The notes beneath the pieces were generated by a model. It worked only from the letters and a program-made list of their open reading frames with translations, did not search any database and had not been told where the DNA came from. Both the position numbers and the translations under genes were made by a program. Below, piece after piece: positions 25,183-34,186 of a stretch of 64,000 nt of DNA; positions within the stretch are counted from its first letter, which is position 1, and the number at the start of each line of letters is the position of its first letter. Source of the DNA: Micromonospora alfalfae (lineage in GTDB: Bacteria; Actinomycetota; Actinomycetes; Mycobacteriales; Micromonosporaceae); contig NZ_JAKKFH010000062.1 of the NCBI RefSeq assembly GCF_022230925.1, positions 1-64,000 of the forward strand, written 5' to 3'.

Positions 25183-25198
25183 GATGCTCTAGAGCATC
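25183..25198. promoter_or_regulatory. Perfect 16-bp palindrome upstream of the GH3 gene
   Basis: GATGCTCTAGAGCATC is a perfect palindrome without a loop, so it is more like a dimer operator than a terminator. It lies 62 bases upstream of the GH3 start; the regulator is unknown. Confidence 0.45.
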
Positions 25199-25366
25199 CT
25201 TCGGGGAGCCCATGCAACGCCGCGAGGTCGCCTCCGCTCCCGGTTGGATCAGGCGCAGTACCTTCAGACCAGCAGGCGTTAATGCTCGGGCAGCGTCGGC
25301 AGGGGTTCAGGTCCTACCTTCGGCCAGGCCAGAAGTCAGATCGAGTAGAAGCAGCCGAAATACAGG

Positions 25367-26371
25367 TCAAGGACGGCGGCCACCCATGTACGGCATGGTG
25401 TCCATGCGCGCCATCTTCACCGGTACCCCCGCCCTCGATGCATGAACGATCAGCCCGTTGCCGACGTACATGCCCACGTGATGGAGGTCGCTGTAGAAGA
25501 AGACCAGGTCACCAGGTCGCAGGTCAGCGCGGGCTATCGAAGTTCCCTCACGCCACTGCGCCCCGGTGAAATGGGTAAGTGACACCCCGGCCGCCTTCCA
25601 CGCGTACTGCGTCAGGCCAGAGCAGTCGAAGCTCGACGGCCCGCCAGCGCCCCAGACGTAGGGCTTGCCAATCTGTGCGCAGGCGGTTCGCACAGCGGTG
25701 CCGGCTGCTCCGCCGATGTTGACAGCGGGACACGCGCCGATTCGCAGTGACCCACCAGAGCTGCCGCCACCGGCTGCTGCTCGCGGCCGTAGGCCCTCCA
25801 ACCGATCCACCTCGGCCTGAATGACCTTCCTGCGCTGCACCAGCTCGGCGTCCAGACGCTTCTGCTTGACGACGAGCGCCTCAACCTGGGCGCGTTGGGC
25901 GACGAGGTCATCGCGCAGCTTCACGACGTCGGCGATCTTCGCCGCATCGGACCGCGCCACATAGTTGAGCAGCGCCAGCCGGTCGGTCGCCATCTCCGGG
26001 GACTTGCTTGCCAAAACAGCGTTGACCGCCGAGGCCCGAGGAATCCTGTACTGCCGTGCTGCCATGTCACCGATCTGTCCCAGCGACATCTCCACGCGCA
26101 GCTGCACCGGTTCCAGGCGTTCGCGGAGCTCCTTCGATTTCCTCTGATTCGCGAGGAGCTCGCTGTGCACCTTGTTGTACTGCTCAATGACGGGTTCGAG
26201 CTTCTCCCACGCCTGGTCCAACTGCTTCTCGACCTCGGCAGGAGAAGGAACCGCGAGCGCGGGGGACGCGAAGGGCGTAAACACCCCGAGCGCCACAACC
26301 ACTGCGACAGCCGCGAGGCCGTTACGCATTCTGCGTCCACGTCGCAACAACACGTTCCTGGTACCCCTCAC
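25367..26371 (-). CDS. NlpC/P60 (C40) peptidoglycan endopeptidase
   Basis: This 334-residue secreted enzyme cuts peptide stems of peptidoglycan. It has a signal segment (about 18-40), a coiled coil (about 45-195) and a C40 domain from 225. Catalytic residues are Cys250 in SFDCSGLTQYAW, His298 in HHVGMYVGNG and His310. The layout is that of RipA/RpfB-type partners, where the coiled coil holds the enzyme inactive. The start is uncertain: GTG 26371 is first in frame, GTG 26353 has AGGGG about 10 bases upstream, and ATG 26329 also keeps the signal. A BlaI-type dyad lies 83 bases upstream. Confidence 0.88.
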   Translation of the reverse strand: MRGTRNVLLRRGRRMRNGLAAVAVVVALGVFTPFASPALAVPSPAEVEKQLDQAWEKLEPVIEQYNKVHSELLANQRKSKELRERLEPVQLRVEMSLGQIGDMAARQYRIPRASAVNAVLASKSPEMATDRLALLNYVARSDAAKIADVVKLRDDLVAQRAQVEALVVKQKRLDAELVQRRKVIQAEVDRLEGLRPRAAAGGGSSGGSLRIGACPAVNIGGAAGTAVRTACAQIGKPYVWGAGGPSSFDCSGLTQYAWKAAGVSLTHFTGAQWREGTSIARADLRPGDLVFFYSDLHHVGMYVGNGLIVHASRAGVPVKMARMDTMPYMGGRRP

Positions 26372-26453
26372 TGAAACAGCCGAGCCAGCATCACATGGCG
26401 TGACGGCAGGTCGGTGGACAGCGATGGACGGTACCCTGATCTACGCACGCCGT

Positions 26454-26473
26454 CTACTACGTCGGTGTAGTAA
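26454..26473. promoter_or_regulatory. BlaI-type operator dyad (site 3)
   Basis: CTACTA-N8-TAGTAA. It lies upstream of the minus-strand NlpC/P60 gene, where a promoter is expected. Confidence 0.65.
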
Positions 26474-26479
26474 TCGGCT

Positions 26480-27165
26480 CTGGCGTCATGTCAGCAGGAG
26501 AATGCCGTAGCAGCTACGGGCGCTTTCGGCATCTCGCCTACCCGGCGACGAGCCAGCCGCAACCGCGGCTACCCAACGCCGACAGGTCGGGCCCGAGGTC
26601 CCATCCGCGGGGCCCACTGCGCGGCGTAGCCACATCCAGTTCCGTCGGCTGGCCCCACCAGCTTGACGCGCCACCGGCGCACCCTCTGCATCGCACCAAG
26701 GCCGGCGCGGCCTCGTTAGCGACCCGCCGCAAAGGTCGCGGGGACCTCCCGTGCCTCTACCTCGGGGTCACGCCCCACCCGCTACCCCGGTAACCGCCGA
26801 GAAGCGGGAAGGGACCGTCGCAGCCGCGCGACGGCCTCTGTGGGGCGCCACCCCGCCAGCACATCCCTGCCCGCGGACACGAGCGCCACACTAGGCAGCG
26901 TGGCACGCGCTCGGAGGCCCCTGGTGCCCATGCACCATCCCGCGACGCGATGACCAAGGCTGCGCTGAGGCTGCCACATCGCTACGCCCCGTGCCTGCCC
27001 CTCCCACATCGGCATGGGTCCAGTTCGAGGATCGCGTTTAGGTCATCGATGCAACACCGACCGACGCCAGGCTGGCGGCAGTGCTGGCGTGGATGACTAC
27101 CCGCACCCTCGCTGCGGCCAGTTCCGAGCACGTGGCTGCTGCGGACGGGCCAGACGTCGCAGAGC
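26480..27165. other. Gene-poor intergenic stretch
   Basis: I see no convincing coding frame, repeat or RNA between the promoter of the NlpC/P60 gene and the hairpin at 27166. Sequence next to it includes remnants of an L,D-transpeptidase gene, so this is probably eroded coding DNA. Confidence 0.4.
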
Positions 27166-27203
27166 CCGAAGGGCTGGTCCGCCTGGGCGGACCAGCCCTT
27201 CGG
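27166..27203. terminator. Perfect 18-bp inverted repeat with 2-base loop
   Basis: CCGAAGGGCTGGTCCGCC and its exact complement are joined by TG. It lies about 60 bases beyond the end of the L,D-transpeptidase remnant on the minus strand, the same relative place as the hairpin after the intact transpeptidase gene at 46598. It is probably that remnant's orphan terminator. Confidence 0.6.
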
Positions 27204-27259
27204 CGAGCACTCGTAGCTCAGCCGCCGGCCACAGACGGGGCCCGGCGATCCGCTCGCAA

Positions 27260-27405
27260 TCGTGCCCGGGTGCGCGGGACTAGGTCCGTGGCCCAGCCCG
27301 GCTGGCACCGGCAGGGCGCTGCCTTGACAAACTCGGCCCAACTGAATTCAACGCGGTCCGCCCGTTGCCCGGTTCCGGCTTCACCTCACTTCCGGTGAAC
27401 GTTTG
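27260..27405 (-). pseudogene. Remnant of an L,D-transpeptidase C-terminus
   Basis: Two minus-strand frames carry pieces that align to the end of the intact L,D-transpeptidase at 46598-47857. TFTGSEVKPEPGNGRTALN matches TFKGTEVQLQPGNGWTAWN, and after a frame change QGSALPVPAGL matches KGSALPVPAGL with the following Pro-rich tail. The catalytic domain is missing. It is a decayed second copy. Confidence 0.7.
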
Positions 27406-27757
27406 CCAGCACCCCGATCGTGGGATGAGGTAGGTCGCCGCCGGGTCACTCTGATTACTAACGCAGGCAGCCCACTCAAGCAAGGACGCCTACCCACCGT
27501 CATGCCCTGCTGGGGAACGTAATCAGGTGTTCGCTCGGGAATCCCGGAACATGCTTGCACTCGCGTTCGGGGCTTCCCCTGCGAGATCCCACGTGCGCCA
27601 CGACGACCGCGGTCAACGCGCGGCGTGCTGCCGGCAAAAGGCGGCGCCAGCCGTGAGCCAGGCACGGCGGGACGTGACGGTCCTGTTGCGACGCCGGATC
27701 GCCATCCAAGGTGCCTGGGCCAAGGGGTCAAGGGTGGTGATCTCTCCTGTGATCGAA

Positions 27758-27777
27758 CTACTATCGCCGACTAGTAG
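27758..27777. promoter_or_regulatory. BlaI-type operator dyad (site 4)
   Basis: CTACTA-N8-TAGTAG, 91 bases upstream of the ATG of the plus-strand NlpC/P60 gene. The bases from 27406 to here show no gene. Confidence 0.65.
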
Positions 27778-27867
27778 GTGCGTGACAGGGTTGGTCACCC
27801 CCGTACCGACGCTGTTGCGCACCCTTCACGCCGGCGCGGTCCACTGACATTCGGCATGAGGAGCGAG

Positions 27868-29301
27868 ATGGCGAAGAGGCACAAGGCCCGGCCGACGAGG
27901 CGACCGGGGCCAAGCCTGGCAGTCCTTCGCCCCATCCTCTGGTCGGCGCTGCTCATTGCAGTGGCCACCGCGGTGATCACGGTGCCGGCGTACGCGGATC
28001 CGGCATTGCCCAACGCCATTCCTGACACGGGCGCCAGGCCGGTTCCCTCCAGCCCCGTCCAACTACCCGGCGGCGCCGCCATACCTCCCACCCTCGGAGT
28101 GACAACACCGACTGGCTTGGGACCGTTCGCTGCCCAGATCGTTGCCAAGGAGACCGAGGTAGCCACCCTCGGCGAGCAGCTTCTGACGCTCCAACAGGAG
28201 CAGACGCGGACCGAGATCGCGACGCAGGAAATTGAGCGGCAGTTACAGATCACGCGGGCCGCGCTTGTGAAGGCACAGCAGAACCTCGGCCCGGCCGCCG
28301 TTGAGGCGATGAAGCGGGGCGCGGAATTGCCGCCGGGCGAGGTCGGCTCCCATCTGCAGGATCTCGGCGCCCTCCTGCGCCTTCGGAAGGGCCAGCAGCG
28401 CGCCGGCGACTCCCAAGGAAGCGCCCGTGCCCTGCTGCGCGCGCAAGCGGCGGAGCAGCAGGTAATTGCCGCGCGCACTGCCGCGTTGACCGCCGCTCGG
28501 GCCGCGCGCACGACCTACGTGACGGCAGAGGCGACCTTCAAGAAGCGGGAAGCCGAGCTGCTGGACCTTAAGCGGCGCAATACCGGCAAGATCGAGATGC
28601 TCGAGCGACAGCGTGACGCCGCCGAGCGGCAGTTGCGTCCGAACACCAGTGACGGTGAGAGCGTCGCTGGGATGGTCGCGAACCCTCGCGCTCTCGCGGC
28701 GGTCCGGTTCGCTCGGACTCAACTCGGCAAGCCCTACGAGTGGGGCGCTGAGGGACCCAATCGCTACGACTGCTCCGGGCTCATCTGGGCCGCGTACCGA
28801 TCCCGTGGCGCCGACTATGACCAGTTGCCGCGGGTGTCGCGGGATCAGTACAACGCCACTCGTGGTCGCACCGTTGACCGTTCCATGCTGCTCCCCGGCG
28901 ACCTGGTCTTCTTCGCCTCGGGCTCCAGCTGGACCACAATCCACCACATGGGCATGTACATCGGCGACGGCAAAATGGTCCAGGCTCCTACCACCGGCGA
29001 TGTCGTCAAAATTTCCTCCGTCTGGTGGTCGCGCTTCTACGCCGCGACGAGGGTGATCCCGGCGGTCCCCGCGCCTACCCCGTCGCCTTCGGCGCCGCCG
29101 CCCGCGGCGACGCCCAGGCCCACTGCGTCGCCCAGGCCCACTCCCACGCCTACTCAACCCAGCCCCACCCCTACCGTGCTCGAGCCGACCCCGACCGCAC
29201 CCAGCCCTACCCGCTCACTGACGCCCTCTCCGTCGACTAGCAGTTCAACCCCCACCCCTACCTCCACCCCGACCCCGAGTGCGTCAACGACAGGGCCCTA
29301 G
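27868..29301 (+). CDS. NlpC/P60 endopeptidase with long Pro/Ser/Thr tail
   Basis: This 477-residue secreted enzyme has a signal segment (about 20-43), coiled-coil parts (about 90-260) and a C40 domain with Cys302 in RYDCSGLIWAAY and His360 in HHMGMYIGDG. After residue 400 comes a tail of about 75 residues made almost only of Pro, Thr, Ser and Ala, a likely wall-spanning or glycosylated region. It sits at the C-terminus, which is unusual since such linkers more often separate domains. ATG 27868 has GAGGAG upstream. A 37-base tandem duplication covers its stop codon. A BlaI-type dyad lies upstream. Confidence 0.88.
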   Translation: MAKRHKARPTRRPGPSLAVLRPILWSALLIAVATAVITVPAYADPALPNAIPDTGARPVPSSPVQLPGGAAIPPTLGVTTPTGLGPFAAQIVAKETEVATLGEQLLTLQQEQTRTEIATQEIERQLQITRAALVKAQQNLGPAAVEAMKRGAELPPGEVGSHLQDLGALLRLRKGQQRAGDSQGSARALLRAQAAEQQVIAARTAALTAARAARTTYVTAEATFKKREAELLDLKRRNTGKIEMLERQRDAAERQLRPNTSDGESVAGMVANPRALAAVRFARTQLGKPYEWGAEGPNRYDCSGLIWAAYRSRGADYDQLPRVSRDQYNATRGRTVDRSMLLPGDLVFFASGSSWTTIHHMGMYIGDGKMVQAPTTGDVVKISSVWWSRFYAATRVIPAVPAPTPSPSAPPPAATPRPTASPRPTPTPTQPSPTPTVLEPTPTAPSPTRSLTPSPSTSSSTPTPTSTPTPSASTTGP

Positions 29302-29367
29302 ACCTCGTCAACGGAAGTCTCGGTGCGAGTGGCCCTAGACCTCGTCAACGGAAGTCTCGGTGCGAGT
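29294..29367 (+). repeat. Perfect 37-bp tandem duplication over the stop codon
   Basis: The unit beginning GGCCCTAGACCTCGTCAACG occurs twice without a mismatch (29294-29330 and 29331-29367). The first copy holds the TAG stop of the NlpC/P60 gene. The perfect match suggests a recent duplication. From 29368 to 29693 I see no gene. Confidence 0.9.
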
Positions 29368-29693
29368 GGTGTTCAGAGAGCTGCGGCTACCGGACCGGGC
29401 TGCCAAAATATGGTCGATGACCCGACTCGGCCGCCGCTAGCGACGTCGAGGCGCCTGTCGCGCAGCCGAACGCGGCCGATTGGCCGATGTGGCGCAGCGG
29501 CCGAGCGTCGGGAGCTTCGCCTTCAGCAACCTGGGTCGCCGTCGAAGCCTCAGCCGCTGAGGAGCCCGCCGGCAGGGTGGGTGCTGTCTCCGCCATGCGA
29601 GGAGTTGGGCTCTGGCGGGAGTTCCTCTGCGGGGTGTGGCCGGCGGTGATGCGGTCAGACGCTGGGACTGGCAATCCTTTGACCAGGTACTCG

Positions 29694-30281
29694 TCAGGCG
29701 CCAGCCTTCGAATAGGCGGCCAGGATCGTCTGGGAGATGAATCGGGCGGCGTCTGTGCTTTCCAGTCGCCCCTTGGCTACGTCGATGGCCGCGCCATGGA
29801 TGACGTGGTGCAGGACGCTGGTCAGCCAATTGGCTGGGAGATCGGCTCGAAAGGCCCCATCTGCCTGTCCGCGGCGAATCAGGTCATCAACGCGCTGGGC
29901 GGGTCCGGCGTGGAGTTCTTGCACCCGTCCGGGCGCCAACGTCGCCTGCGCCGCCTCGAGAACAGCGGTCGCCTGGGCGACCAGCAGCCAGCTGGATTTG
30001 ATCAGGGCGTCTAGGGCCTCACGGGGGTCGCCGGTCAGGTCGAGCGCCTGCAGGACATGTTCCCCGTCGGCTATAGCCCGGGTTAGCGCGGCGTCGACCA
30101 GGGCCTGTCGGGAAGGGAAGTGCCCGTAGAGCGTCACTCGGCCTACCCCTGCCGTCTTCGCGATCTCGCTCACGCTCGCGTCCGCGTTGCGGCTCAGGCA
30201 GGCCACCGCCGCGTCCAGGATCTTCGTGACGTTCTGCTGAGCGTCGGCTCGGAGGGTCGGCTTTGCCGGGGGGTGAGACAT
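29694..30281 (-). CDS. TetR-family repressor
   Basis: This 195-residue repressor has a helix-turn-helix at about 22-62 (SVSEIAKTAGVGRVTLYGHF) and a C-terminal ligand domain with several helices. GGGAG precedes the ATG. It is divergent from the DHA2 exporter gene, with two identical-core palindromes between them, the usual layout for local repression by a drug-responsive regulator. The ligand is probably a substrate of the exporter. Confidence 0.88.
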   Translation of the reverse strand: MSHPPAKPTLRADAQQNVTKILDAAVACLSRNADASVSEIAKTAGVGRVTLYGHFPSRQALVDAALTRAIADGEHVLQALDLTGDPREALDALIKSSWLLVAQATAVLEAAQATLAPGRVQELHAGPAQRVDDLIRRGQADGAFRADLPANWLTSVLHHVIHGAAIDVAKGRLESTDAARFISQTILAAYSKAGA

Positions 30282-30292
30282 GCAACTCCCTC

Positions 30293-30316
30293 AACTCGAA
30301 CAGCACTGTTCGGGTT
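30293..30316. promoter_or_regulatory. TetR operator O1
   Basis: AACTCGAACAGCACTGTTCGGGTT contains the palindrome CGAACA-N4-TGTTCG, 12 bases from the TetR start codon. Confidence 0.8.
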
Positions 30317-30331
30317 ATGGTATCTCCTCGA

Positions 30332-30355
30332 AACTCGAACACACCTGTTCGACTT
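30332..30355. promoter_or_regulatory. TetR operator O2
   Basis: AACTCGAACACACCTGTTCGACTT repeats the O1 core CGAACA-N4-TGTTCG 39 bases away, just before the exporter ribosome site. The two sites suggest that both genes are repressed together. Confidence 0.8.
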
Positions 30356-30375
30356 ACTGAAGGAGGCCAGCCGTC

Positions 30376-31767
30376 ATGGCCCAACCCCTGACCGTCACCA
30401 CCGCACCCCCGCATCCCCATCCGCAGCGCTGGAAAATCCTCGGACTCGTCGGGGTCGCGCAGCTGATGCTCATCCTGGACGTCACTGTTGTCGCGATCGC
30501 CCTGCCGCACATGGGCGCGGATCTTGGCCTGGAGCGGGAGGCCCTCACCTGGGTGGTCAGCGGCTACACCCTCGCCTTCGGTGGCCTGTTGCTGCTCGGC
30601 GGGCGCGCCGCCGACCTGTTCGGCGCCCGCCGCCTGGTCCTCGCCGGGCTCCTGCTCTTTACAGCCGCGTCGCTCGCCGCCGGGCTCGCGACCAACGGTC
30701 CTATGCTGCTGGGCGGTCGCGTCGCACAAGGCTTGGCCGCGGCGATCCTCTCCCCCGCGGCGCTGTCCCTGGTTGTCACCATCTTCGACGGCGAGGAGCG
30801 CAACAAGGCCCTCGGAATCTGGTCGGCGCTGGGCGGCGGCGGCGCGGCTCTCGGGGTTCTCCTCGGCGGCCTGCTGACCGCCGGGCCCGGCTGGCCCTGG
30901 GTGTTCTTCATCAATGTCCCCTTGGGACTTGTCCTCCTGCTCACCCTCCGGATTCAGCTTCCGCCGCAGCCTCAGCCGATCGGAGACGGTCGGCTCGATG
31001 TGCCGGGCGCGGTGCTGGTAACAGCCGCCACCGGGTCCTTGATCTACGCCCTGATCCAGGCCGGAGACCGAGGCTGGGGCACGCCGGTCACCCTGATTCT
31101 GCTGTGCACGGCAGTGGCTCTCTACGCAGCGTTCGTCGCCCGCCAGCGCCTCGCCGCCAGCCCACTGATGGATGTACGACTTCTGCTACGTCGACCGGTC
31201 GCAGCCGGAACGCTGCTGATGCTGGTCGCGACCGCTCTGATGATCAGCGTTTTCTTCCTGGGAACGTTCTACCTCCAAGACCACCGGGGATACGGCCCGT
31301 TACGCACCGGGTTGCTCTTCCTCCCTGTGGCGCTCGCGACCATGCTCGGGGCGAACACCGCAGGTCGCATCATCGGTCGTGCGGGTGCTCGGGCCCTCGC
31401 GGTGCTAGGACTTGTCGTGGCGGCGGCCGGCATGGCCATCCCCGCTTTCTGGGAGGGGACGTTGACCATGGTGGTAGGTGTCAGCATCGCTTCCGCCGGC
31501 ACCGGCGCGGTCTTCGTCGTCGCCTCCGCTACCGCACTCGGTCAGGTTCAACCGCACGAAGCCGGTCTCGCATCCGGAATCGTCAGCACCTTCCACGAAT
31601 TCGGAGCTTCACTCGGCGCGGCTGTCGTATCCAGCATCGCCGCGGCAAGCATCGCCGGCACCAACACGGCCGGCTTCGCACGCGGCTTCACCACCGGTGC
31701 CGTCATCGCCGTCACTGCGGCGATCCTTGCCTTGATCCTCACTCCGAAAACCCGCTCCAGCCAGTGA
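30376..31767 (+). CDS. DHA2-type MFS multidrug exporter
   Basis: This 463-residue exporter has 14 predicted helices. Signature stretches are MLILDVTVVAIALPHMG near residue 30, RAADLFGARRLVLAG, and GGLLTAGPGWPWVFFINVP of motif C. GGAGG lies 9 bases before the ATG. It is full length, in contrast to the exporter at 10-1203. The divergent TetR gene and twin operators show it is inducible. Confidence 0.88.
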   Translation: MAQPLTVTTAPPHPHPQRWKILGLVGVAQLMLILDVTVVAIALPHMGADLGLEREALTWVVSGYTLAFGGLLLLGGRAADLFGARRLVLAGLLLFTAASLAAGLATNGPMLLGGRVAQGLAAAILSPAALSLVVTIFDGEERNKALGIWSALGGGGAALGVLLGGLLTAGPGWPWVFFINVPLGLVLLLTLRIQLPPQPQPIGDGRLDVPGAVLVTAATGSLIYALIQAGDRGWGTPVTLILLCTAVALYAAFVARQRLAASPLMDVRLLLRRPVAAGTLLMLVATALMISVFFLGTFYLQDHRGYGPLRTGLLFLPVALATMLGANTAGRIIGRAGARALAVLGLVVAAAGMAIPAFWEGTLTMVVGVSIASAGTGAVFVVASATALGQVQPHEAGLASGIVSTFHEFGASLGAAVVSSIAAASIAGTNTAGFARGFTTGAVIAVTAAILALILTPKTRSSQ

Positions 31768-31772
31768 GCCCC

Positions 31773-31816
31773 GCGGTGATCCCCGGCGGGCGTTGGTCCC
31801 CGCCGAGGATCACCGC
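31773..31816 (+). terminator. Hairpin downstream of the MFS exporter
   Basis: GCGGTGATCC and GGATCACCGC form a stem with an inner second pairing (GGCGGG with CCCGCC). It starts 6 bases after the stop. Confidence 0.65.
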
Positions 31817-31929
31817 TCACAGCACCTCAGTCGCTCAAGCAGGGCGTATGGGCCCGACTGGGGCGCCAGCAAGGCGGGCAGCAGCGTGCCACCCTCCTGA
31901 AAGCAATGCTGTCGGTTCCACCGGACGCT

Positions 31930-32165
31930 GACTCGCGTCGACCTTGAGTGTCGGTGATGAACGCAGCAGATGGAACGCCACCAGGTTGGCGATCAGGCCC
32001 GTGACTGCCACCGCCCGCATCGGCCCGGAGAGGACCTCCGGCGGCTCGGCGAAGCGGCGGTCTGCCTCGACGAGGACGTAGATGGCAACCCCGAACAGCA
32101 GCACCGCGGTGGCCAGGGCGGCGAGGACCTGCGTGCGGTACAGGCCGAAGGTGCGCTGCCCTTGG
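31930..32165 (-). pseudogene. Fragment of a CDF cation-efflux transporter
   Basis: One minus-strand frame (part of a reading frame from 32221 to 31835) contains RTFGLYRTQVLAALATAVLL, then VLVEADRRF, PEVLSGPM and LIANLVAFHLLR. This is the third-to-fourth-helix part of CzcD-like CDF proteins and compares with RTFGWARAEILAAAVNGLIL of the intact gene at 51416. The first helices and everything after this block are missing, so the transporter cannot function. Confidence 0.7.
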
Positions 32166-32324
32166 CCGGAGGCGCGGCTCGCTGCGGTGGTTCGCGGCCA
32201 GGAGGTGATTGGAATTCGCATTGCTCGTCAAAGGTGTTTTCTGCGATGACTCCGGCTCGGCGGCGTGTCGGCATCACCAAAGGGCTGCATCCGCCTACGC
32301 CGGTGCTGGCGCGCTCAACGACGC

Positions 32325-32545
32325 GTAGTTCAACATCGCCCAGTACAACATCCGCGTCTGGCGGGAGCCTGGTCACCTGCCAAGAGGTTGGCCACACCTT
32401 CGGGACTCGACCACCAGGACGAGAACCTCGACGAGGCCGGCATCGGCACCTGCATGGTCTACACCGACGACCCGAGCAGCAACCAGCACCCGCATCATCA
32501 CGACTACGACCAACTGGTGCCGTCCTACTGCGTGTCGATTCCACC
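32325..32545 (+). pseudogene. Frameshifted remnant of a QExxH secreted protease
   Basis: TCQEVGHTFG appears in one frame and LDHQDENLDEAG, GIGTCMVYTDDPSSNQHPHH and DYDQL in another. Joined, they match MCQEVGHTFGLDHQDTNQT and CMDYSRNPAGPPSNEHPNSH of the intact gene at 37589. A single-frame change in the middle of the active site breaks the gene, and both ends are lost. Confidence 0.75.
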
Positions 32546-32608
32546 ACCATCGTCCGCTCCGCCCTGCGCGTCCGACGTGGGCGTTGTTGGCCTATCCACC
32601 ACCCTCTT

Positions 32609-32628
32609 CTACTATGCCCGGGTAGTGG
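32609..32628. promoter_or_regulatory. BlaI-type operator dyad (site 5, one mismatch)
   Basis: CTACTA-N8-TAGTGG inside longer arms CTTCTACTA/TAGTGGAAG with one mismatch. It is 179 bases upstream of the YibE/F start, with no other gene between. Confidence 0.5.
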
Positions 32629-32806
32629 AAGCGTCGTCAGCTGCGAGATGAGGCCGACGCCGACGCGCCGCTCGTGGTGCCGTAGGAGGTCAAACACGAG
32701 CCAGGGGTAATTGTTCATCGGGGCGCACATCGACATGTGCGCACGGGTGTTACTCCCCTAGATGCGCGAGAGCTCTAGGTTTCACCAATACCATCGGGAG
32801 AACGCC

Positions 32807-34186
32807 ATGGGCTCCGACCACACCCGTCCCGCACCGTCCGCCACGCCAGGAGTCAGGCGGATCCTCGTCGCGACGGTGGTGCCACTTTTCGTGATCACGG
32901 TGGTCGCCGCGTTGGTCCTCTGGCCACGGCAGGGCCGTGAGTCGACGGATGGGCCGGCGCTGCCCCGCTACCACGGCACAGTGACCCGGGTGGTGACCGA
33001 GCCGTGCCCGCCGACACCGGAGGCGCCGGACGGGGACCCAGGTGGGTCCGTCGGCCTGTGCGGAACGGTGACCGTCGCCGCCGAGCAGGGTCCGGACGCC
33101 GGCCGACAGGTCGAGACGCCGGTGCCCTCCGGCCCTGGCGCGCCCCGGGTTGAGGTCGGCGACAAGGTGGTCCTGGTCGAGCTGACCGACCCGGCCGACC
33201 CGGCGGTGAAGAGTTACAACATTGCCGAGCACCAGCGCGGCACGCCGCTGGTCTGGCTGGCGGTGCTGTTCGCCGTTGCGATCGTGGCGTTCGGCCGGTG
33301 GCGCGGGCTTGCCGCGCTGGCGGGGTTGGTGGGGAGCTTCGCCATCCTGCTCGGCTTCGTGCTGCCAGGGATCGGCGCCGGCCAGCCGCCGCTACTGGTG
33401 GCGATCGTCGGCGCTGCGCTAATCATGTTCGTGGTGCTCTACCTGACCCACGGGATCACCGCGCAGACCTCGGTGGCCGTGCTCGGCACGCTCGGCAGTT
33501 TGGTGCTGACCGGGGTGCTCGGCACGGTGGCGACGGCCGCCACCCACCTGACCGGCTTCGGCAGCGAGGACGCCACCACCCTGTCGATGTTCCAGGGTGA
33601 CGTGGACCTGCACGGGCTGCTGCTCGCCGGCATCATCATCGGCTCGCTAGGCGTGCTGGACGACGTCACGGTTACCCAGGCGGCCACGGTCACCGAGCTG
33701 GCGCATGCCAATCCCGCGCTGTCCCGGCGGCAGCTCTACCGGGCCGCCACCCGGGTAGGTCGGGCGCACATCGCGTCCACGGTCAACACCATCGTGCTGG
33801 CGTACGCGGGTGCCTCCCTGCCGCTGCTGCTCCTGCTCGTCGCCGACTCCCGACCAGTCAGTCAGATCCTCACCAGCGAGTTCCTTGCCCAGGAGATCGT
33901 CCGCAGCGCGGTGGCCACGCTCGGCCTGATCGCCGCCGTACCGCTGACGACCGGACTGGCCGCGCTAGTCACGACCGCCGGGCGGGCGGCATCCAACACC
34001 ACGATGGCCGTCATCGAAATGCCGGCATCCCTGACTACAGCCGGTTCAGCTGGCCGCCGGCCGATCACCGAGCGAAACATGGCCCTAGAGGCGCTGAGCA
34101 CCGGGCGCGCTGGCGATCGAGTATCGGATCGGGCGGCAGGAACCAGCTGGGAGAACCTCGACCACAGCCCCGACCCTGAATGGTGA
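32807..34186 (+). CDS. YibE/F family membrane protein
   Basis: This 459-residue protein has one N-terminal helix, an extracytoplasmic beta-rich domain (about 50-140, with a Cys pair near 67 and 81) and seven or eight further helices. The family core THGITAQTSVAVLGTL and GIIIGSLGVLDDVTVTQA is clear. YibE/F proteins have no proven substrate, though they often appear near metal or stress genes. GGGAG lies upstream of ATG 32807. It precedes a Zn/Mn ABC operon, but a gap of 250 bases suggests separate transcription. Confidence 0.85.
   Translation: MGSDHTRPAPSATPGVRRILVATVVPLFVITVVAALVLWPRQGRESTDGPALPRYHGTVTRVVTEPCPPTPEAPDGDPGGSVGLCGTVTVAAEQGPDAGRQVETPVPSGPGAPRVEVGDKVVLVELTDPADPAVKSYNIAEHQRGTPLVWLAVLFAVAIVAFGRWRGLAALAGLVGSFAILLGFVLPGIGAGQPPLLVAIVGAALIMFVVLYLTHGITAQTSVAVLGTLGSLVLTGVLGTVATAATHLTGFGSEDATTLSMFQGDVDLHGLLLAGIIIGSLGVLDDVTVTQAATVTELAHANPALSRRQLYRAATRVGRAHIASTVNTIVLAYAGASLPLLLLLVADSRPVSQILTSEFLAQEIVRSAVATLGLIAAVPLTTGLAALVTTAGRAASNTTMAVIEMPASLTTAGSAGRRPITERNMALEALSTGRAGDRVSDRAAGTSWENLDHSPDPEW

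Noticed and set aside
27014..27283. Repeat-like or CRISPR-like pattern around the hairpin at 27166
   Set aside because: There is only one inverted repeat and no regular spacing or repeated units.
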